Shown: positions 5,419-6,549 of the stretch, in pieces
Position numbering within the stretch: position 1 is the first letter of the stretch
Layout of the letters: each line of letters opens with the position of its first letter
Source: CALZIK01 sp046756565
Lineage (GTDB): Bacteria; Acidobacteriota; Thermoanaerobaculia; Multivoradales; JAHEKO01
Direction of reading: 5' to 3'
Length of the DNA: 6,549 bases
Assembly: GCA_046756565.1 (NCBI GenBank)
Contig: JBHHWO010000206.1
Coordinates: forward strand, 1-6,549
Program-made: the position numbers and the translations under genes
Notes under the pieces: model-generated
The model's input: the letters and a program-made list of their open reading frames with translations, nothing else
What the model was told of the DNA's origin: nothing
The model's database searches: none

Positions 5419-6549
5419 CTACTCCCAGCGCGCGGCGATGGCTTCGAGGCGGGATTCGAGATCTGCCTTCGAGAGCCAGGTGCCGTCCACCAAGACGCCG
5501 CCCACTTTCTTGAGGTTCTTGGTGTTACGTAGCGGATTCTTTTCAACCAGGAGCAGGTTGGTTCGCTTACCCACCGCAACGGTTCCCCGCTCGTCGATCT
5601 CGTCGAGGAAGACGGCAGGGTTATAGGTTCCGGTTAGGAGAGCCTCCCATGGAGTCAACCCGGCTCGGACCAGGAGACGAAGCTCGTCGTGGATCCCGAA
5701 GCCCGGGATCAAGAGCGGGACTCCCGAATCGGTACCCAAGAGCAACCGATCCAAAGCTCCGAGGTTTCGAAGCTCTTGCGCGCTGTAGAGCTTGATCTCG
5801 AGCAGCCTGTCCCAGAAGGCCGGGTCCTGGAGAAAGTCACTCTGAAGGTAGATGTTCTGATTCCGCCAAAGCTCCTGTACGCTCGGCGGCATGTAGCGCA
5901 TCTCCGGTCTTGCGAAGAGTTGCTCGAAGCTTTCCTTACCGACGGTTTTGACGATGATGTCGTAGGTGCCGACGGTCGTCGTGACCCAGATCCGGCTGTT
6001 GGCCACATCCGCGAGCGGCTCTTCGAGGTCGTCTCGGAAGTTCTGCGGCTGACTGAAGGGAACGGAGACGCTGAGGATCTCCTCGATATGGGCGAGCATC
6101 GACTGCCCCTGGTCCAAAGTCGCCTGGATCGGGAAGCCGGGCCGAAGAGCATGTCCGATGACCGGTAGCCCGAGCTCTCTGGCCACCGCATGCAGTCGCT
6201 CGAACTTATCGCGGCTGATCGGGCTGTGGGTCTTGATCGCCGTATATCCCTGAAGGGCCCACTTTCGTACCGATTCTTCGACGGCATCGGCCGACGAGTG
6301 CGTATTGTCGTTGACGCCCGGACTCGAGAAATGAAGGCGCGGTCCCACCACCTTGCCGCGCTCGATGTTCCGGCGCCACTTGAAGATGTTGTCGAAACCC
6401 CACGGGTCGTACACACCCGTGATGCCGTTGGCAAAGTAGAGGCTGTAAAGCTCCTCCGGAGAAACACCTTCGGGGATCGCGTCGATGTCATCGCCGTGAG
6501 CGTGCATGTCGTACAAGCCCGGTAGCAGGTATTTTCGCTTGCCATTGAT
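5419..6549 (-). CDS. Metal-dependent amidohydrolase (amidohydrolase_1 / imidazolonepropionase-like), 5' end outside window
   Basis: At least 376 codons; the frame is open at the right edge, where INGKRKYLLPGLYDMHAHGDD is the usual start of the TIM barrel after a small N-terminal beta domain, so some 50-80 residues are probably missing. Candidate metal ligands appear in family order: HxH in DMHAH (codons at 6502-6504 and 6496-6498), Lys in AIKTH (6232-6234, probable bridging carbamyl-lysine), His in VIGHA (6151-6153), His in LAHIEE (6088-6090) and Asp in LLGTDSG (5728-5730). AGLTPWEALLTGTYNPA and GKRTNLLLVEKNPL are the conserved C-terminal stretch. The family hydrolyses C-N (sometimes C-O or P-O) bonds in cyclic amides, dipeptides and related compounds; substrate is not predictable here. 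Because the N-terminus is missing, I cannot tell whether it is exported. It ends 42 nt before the sigma gene, so co-transcription is plausible. Confidence 0.9.
   Translation of the reverse strand: MNGKRKYLLPGLYDMHAHGDDIDAIPEGVSPEELYSLYFANGITGVYDPWGFDNIFKWRRNIERGKVVGPRLHFSSPGVNDNTHSSADAVEESVRKWALQGYTAIKTHSPISRDKFERLHAVARELGLPVIGHALRPGFPIQATLDQGQSMLAHIEEILSVSVPFSQPQNFRDDLEEPLADVANSRIWVTTTVGTYDIIVKTVGKESFEQLFARPEMRYMPPSVQELWRNQNIYLQSDFLQDPAFWDRLLEIKLYSAQELRNLGALDRLLLGTDSGVPLLIPGFGIHDELRLLVRAGLTPWEALLTGTYNPAVFLDEIDERGTVAVGKRTNLLLVEKNPLRNTKNLKKVGGVLVDGTWLSKADLESRLEAIAARWE

Noticed and set aside
4791..5532. Plus-strand frames over the sigma gene (240 and 183 codons)
   Set aside because: They are shadows of the sigma and amidohydrolase genes. 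The 240-codon one is Arg/Pro/Ser-rich and of low complexity.

Overview
This is a GC-rich window of the kind expected from an environmental Gram-negative bacterium. The outer-membrane TonB-dependent receptor and a trans-envelope FecR-type anti-sigma factor show that there are two membranes. Receptors with a carboxypeptidase-regulatory-like extension, paired with ECF sigma/FecR genes, are common in Acidobacteriota, Myxococcota and related lineages, and in some Gammaproteobacteria. That taxonomic guess is inference only; the window has no rRNA, tRNA or marker gene.

All convincing genes lie on the minus strand, so transcription runs from the right edge to the left. In that order: (i) the 3' part of a metal-dependent amidohydrolase, open at the right edge; (ii) 42 nt later, an ECF sigma factor; (iii) 37 nt later, a FecR-like anti-sigma regulator with one membrane segment; (iv) 9 nt later, a TonB-dependent receptor with an N-terminal STN signalling domain. 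The receptor's Shine-Dalgarno overlaps the FecR stop codon. Genes ii to iv form a complete cell-surface signalling module: ligand binding at the receptor should be relayed through the STN domain to the periplasmic part of FecR and on to the sigma factor. The amidohydrolase is close enough to be co-transcribed, which suggests, without proving, that it acts on the imported compound.

Left of the receptor stop codon, after a short gap without a clear terminator, the DNA is less orderly. A small unrecognised reading frame overlaps by 4 nt (GTGA) an open frame that runs off the left edge. That frame is chimeric. Its first ~138 residues are the N-terminal part of a beta-phosphoglucomutase-like HAD hydrolase, cut just before its second catalytic motif. 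They continue in frame into the zinc-binding and following segment of an IS91-family transposase, itself lacking both ends. This is either the scar of a mobile-element rearrangement or an assembly join.

I see no CRISPR array, RNA gene or wholly new system. The points most worth following are the HAD/IS91 chimera, the linkage of an amidohydrolase to the signalling module, and the STN-like folds predicted on both sides of the receptor/anti-sigma interface.
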